Origin: Eudromia elegans
Lineage: Eukaryota > Chordata > Aves > Tinamiformes > Tinamidae
Direction of reading: 5' to 3'
Assembly: GCA_003342815.1 (NCBI GenBank)
Contig: PTEX01000015.1
Location: 2,298,461-2,362,460, forward strand
DNA length: 64,000 nt
Part shown: positions 62,415-64,000 of the stretch, piece after piece
Layout of the letters: every line of letters begins with the position of its first letter
Position numbering within the stretch: the first letter of the stretch is position 1
Notes under the pieces: generated by a model
What the model was told of the DNA's origin: nothing
The model's database searches: none
Seen by the model: only the letters and a program-made list of their open reading frames with translations
Program-made: the position numbers and the translations under genes

Positions 62415-62438
62415 ATGTATCATTTATCATTGATACAT
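62415..62438. repeat. Short inverted repeat (8-base arms)
   Basis: ATGTATCA at 62415-62422 and TGATACAT at 62431-62438 enclose an 8-base loop. AT-rich, so modestly surprising at best. Confidence 0.75.
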
Positions 62439-63388
62439 GATTTTATTATATTTCAATCTAATCAGAAAGTTCAAATGAAGCTATTTGGAACTGGATGGAT
62501 TTGGAATGAAACAACGTAATGTTTTTTTCCACTTAAGGATGAAATATAGAAATGATACACAACAACCAACATTTTCTTTGTATTGCCACAGATTTGCAAA
62601 TTCATTATTGAAGATGAATTTTCTTATACAGACTGTGCATTTTGGGACCCATCCTAATATCCTTTTGTTCTCTATCAATCAGTTGAACAGTGTGCTGCAG
62701 TTTACTTGGCTAATAGTAATGACTTTGGAATGTAAAATACTAGAAAACATACTTTCAAAATTCTTTCAAAGCAAACAAATAAACAAACCGACTGCTTTTC
62801 ATCAGCTGCATTCACCATCTCTTTATTTGCTTTTTACCACAAATGCCATTTACCAAGAATGCTCATGGAATAGCAAGATAAAAACACTGTGAATACGTTT
62901 ACATTGCTGTTTGAAAGGTGCCTTGCCACAGCCTTGATCTTGCATAGGTGCCTTTAATCACTCAGGAAGGGAGAAGAAGCAGTGTCTTGTGAGGGATGCC
63001 AGCTGCAGCTCAGCCTCAGCTAAGGTACTGCTGTACCAGCGATGCTCAGGGGCACACTGTAGCTACACTAGTAAATAAAACCAGCAGATACGGGGTTTTG
63101 TATCCAAAAATAGGCTTTTACCTTTGTAAATTGATTCGATATTATGCTATACAACTAATTGTATGCCATTAGCATCTTTTAGAGTGGATTGGATCAGTCC
63201 TGCAGGCTGAATAGCCAGCTTCAGCAGCAAGGTATTTGGACCACATACTGTGCACACCATCCCCCAGACAGGCCTGTAATATTAATCTAAACAAAGTTTG
63301 TGGGGGTTCCTCCAGAGGCTCCAGCAGCTCTTTCCCCCAAATACCAAAGGGAAGCTTCTCCCTGGAAGAACAGCACACTAAATTTTCA
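62439..63388. other. Intron 2, nothing recognised
   Basis: The 135-codon frame at 62485-62892 (+) sits in AT-rich sequence and shows no recognisable domain. Confidence 0.42.
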
Positions 63389-63429
63389 TTAATGAGGGCA
63401 TCACTCGGCCATTTGTTGTCCCTCATTAA
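63389..63429. repeat. Inverted repeat with 10-base arms and 21-base loop
   Basis: TTAATGAGGG (63389-63398) and CCCTCATTAA (63420-63429) are exact reverse complements. The surrounding 63270-63450 is complex, non-repetitive sequence with homeodomain-type cores and may be a conserved element. Confidence 0.8.
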
Positions 63430-64000
63430 GCTGTCCTCATCTGAAGCAGCTGTAAAAGCAGAAGCCTACAGGATGCCAGATCACATAAACGTTCTGTTAG
63501 AGAGCACAGAAGGCCCTGCCTCAGCTTCCTGGTGCACTAGGCAGTGTGCTGGATCTGTGCCCTGGATGCAGAAGTCACTGGTCGCTTCTGGCTTTCTTCC
63601 TGGTCCAGGTATATACTGGGGCAGTATCCCTTTCGCCCATGGGTTGGTGGAGAGGAAGCAGCTATGTGTTGCCCTACTGTGTGTGCCCATGTGCAGGGAA
63701 GAGGGCAGGGATGGGGGATGCACATGGGCTGCTTTCCCTTGTGTTGAGCCTCGCTGCTGTCGTGGTCACCCGGCAGCACCCTGGAGTTACTCCTGGAAAT
63801 AGTTTTCCGTGGAAGGCCACCAAACTGCTAGAGACCATGCCTGCCAGCGAGCCTTTGCTTGCTATTGGCTGCGAGAGGTTTTGGCAAATGAGTGTACTAA
63901 AGATTCTTCATAAAGCTTTAATTCCTAAGCCGATGTTGGAGAACTTCACCAGAGAATGAATTCCCAGTTCATATCGTGGCTTTTCTCATTGTGAGCCCAA
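63430..64000. other. End of window, intron 2; long chance frames
   Basis: Frames of 188 and 137 codons (+) cover 63236-63959. Neither has recognisable domains, a signal peptide or splice context that would support a gene. Slightly GC-rich. Confidence 0.4.

Larger units (their letters stand above)
14489..64000 (+). other. KCNB2: KCNB2 intron 2, first 49.5 kb
   Basis: Everything after the donor at 14488 is interpreted as intron. I find no stretch encoding the continuation expected after K193 (ILAI, S1) and no other KCNB2 segment in the remaining sequence. In mammals this intron is hundreds of kilobases long, so the absence of the next exon here is expected. No second gene is recognisable on either strand. 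Confidence 0.85.

Noticed and set aside
63236-63802. 188-codon + frame
   Set aside because: Longest frame besides KCNB2 on the + strand but with no recognisable protein features; part of it overlaps a likely noncoding inverted repeat.
1-64000. CRISPR arrays, operons, tRNA/rRNA genes, retroviral or LTR elements
   Set aside because: None seen on reading; the sequence is vertebrate intronic DNA and the tandem repeat at 52375 has no spacers.

Overview
The window looks like vertebrate nuclear DNA, most likely from a bird. The base composition is AT-leaning with scattered CpG-rich patches. One spliced gene has a protein sequence that, from memory, is closest to amniote Kv2.2, and the only transposon-derived sequence I can make out is short and badly decayed. 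There are no operons, dense bacterial-type ORFs, CRISPR arrays or phage features. I saw no recognisable retrovirus, LTR or Polinton remains.

The one well-supported gene is KCNB2 (Kv2.2 voltage-gated potassium channel) on the + strand. Its first coding exon lies at about 13804-14488: a 5' leader with a short upstream ORF, then 193 codons for the cytoplasmic N-terminus and T1 tetramerisation domain, ending at a phase-0 splice donor. The membrane-spanning part and C-terminus are not in the window. Known vertebrate KCNB2 genes place them in a single large exon beyond a very long second intron, so 14489-64000 is read as the beginning of that intron.

Region by region: 1-235 and 840-1215 are CpG islands, where the KCNB2 promoter and untranslated first exon are inferred to lie. 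About 1216-13803 is intron 1. It has homopolymer tracts, GC patches, a possible conserved element near 3640-3960 and old SINE-like debris. 13804-14488 is the exon. The remaining 49.5 kb is intronic. It holds a 24/28-base minisatellite (52375-52575), small tandem repeats, decayed MIR-like and CR1/L3-like relics, a diverged pair of dispersed repeats (35587 and 37158), and GC-rich patches roughly every 5-10 kb. Its most notable sites are a back-to-back pair of MEF2/TATA-type motifs forming a perfect inverted repeat next to a GC patch (44082-44250), a CpG-dense patch with CCAAT and TATA-like motifs (60890-61270), and a 24-base perfect palindrome (39408-39431).

I found no clear evidence of a new biological system. 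The most testable leads are candidate intragenic promoters or enhancers inside KCNB2 intron 2. Apart from the KCNB2 exon, the open reading frames look like chance frames, several of them produced by the GC-rich patches.
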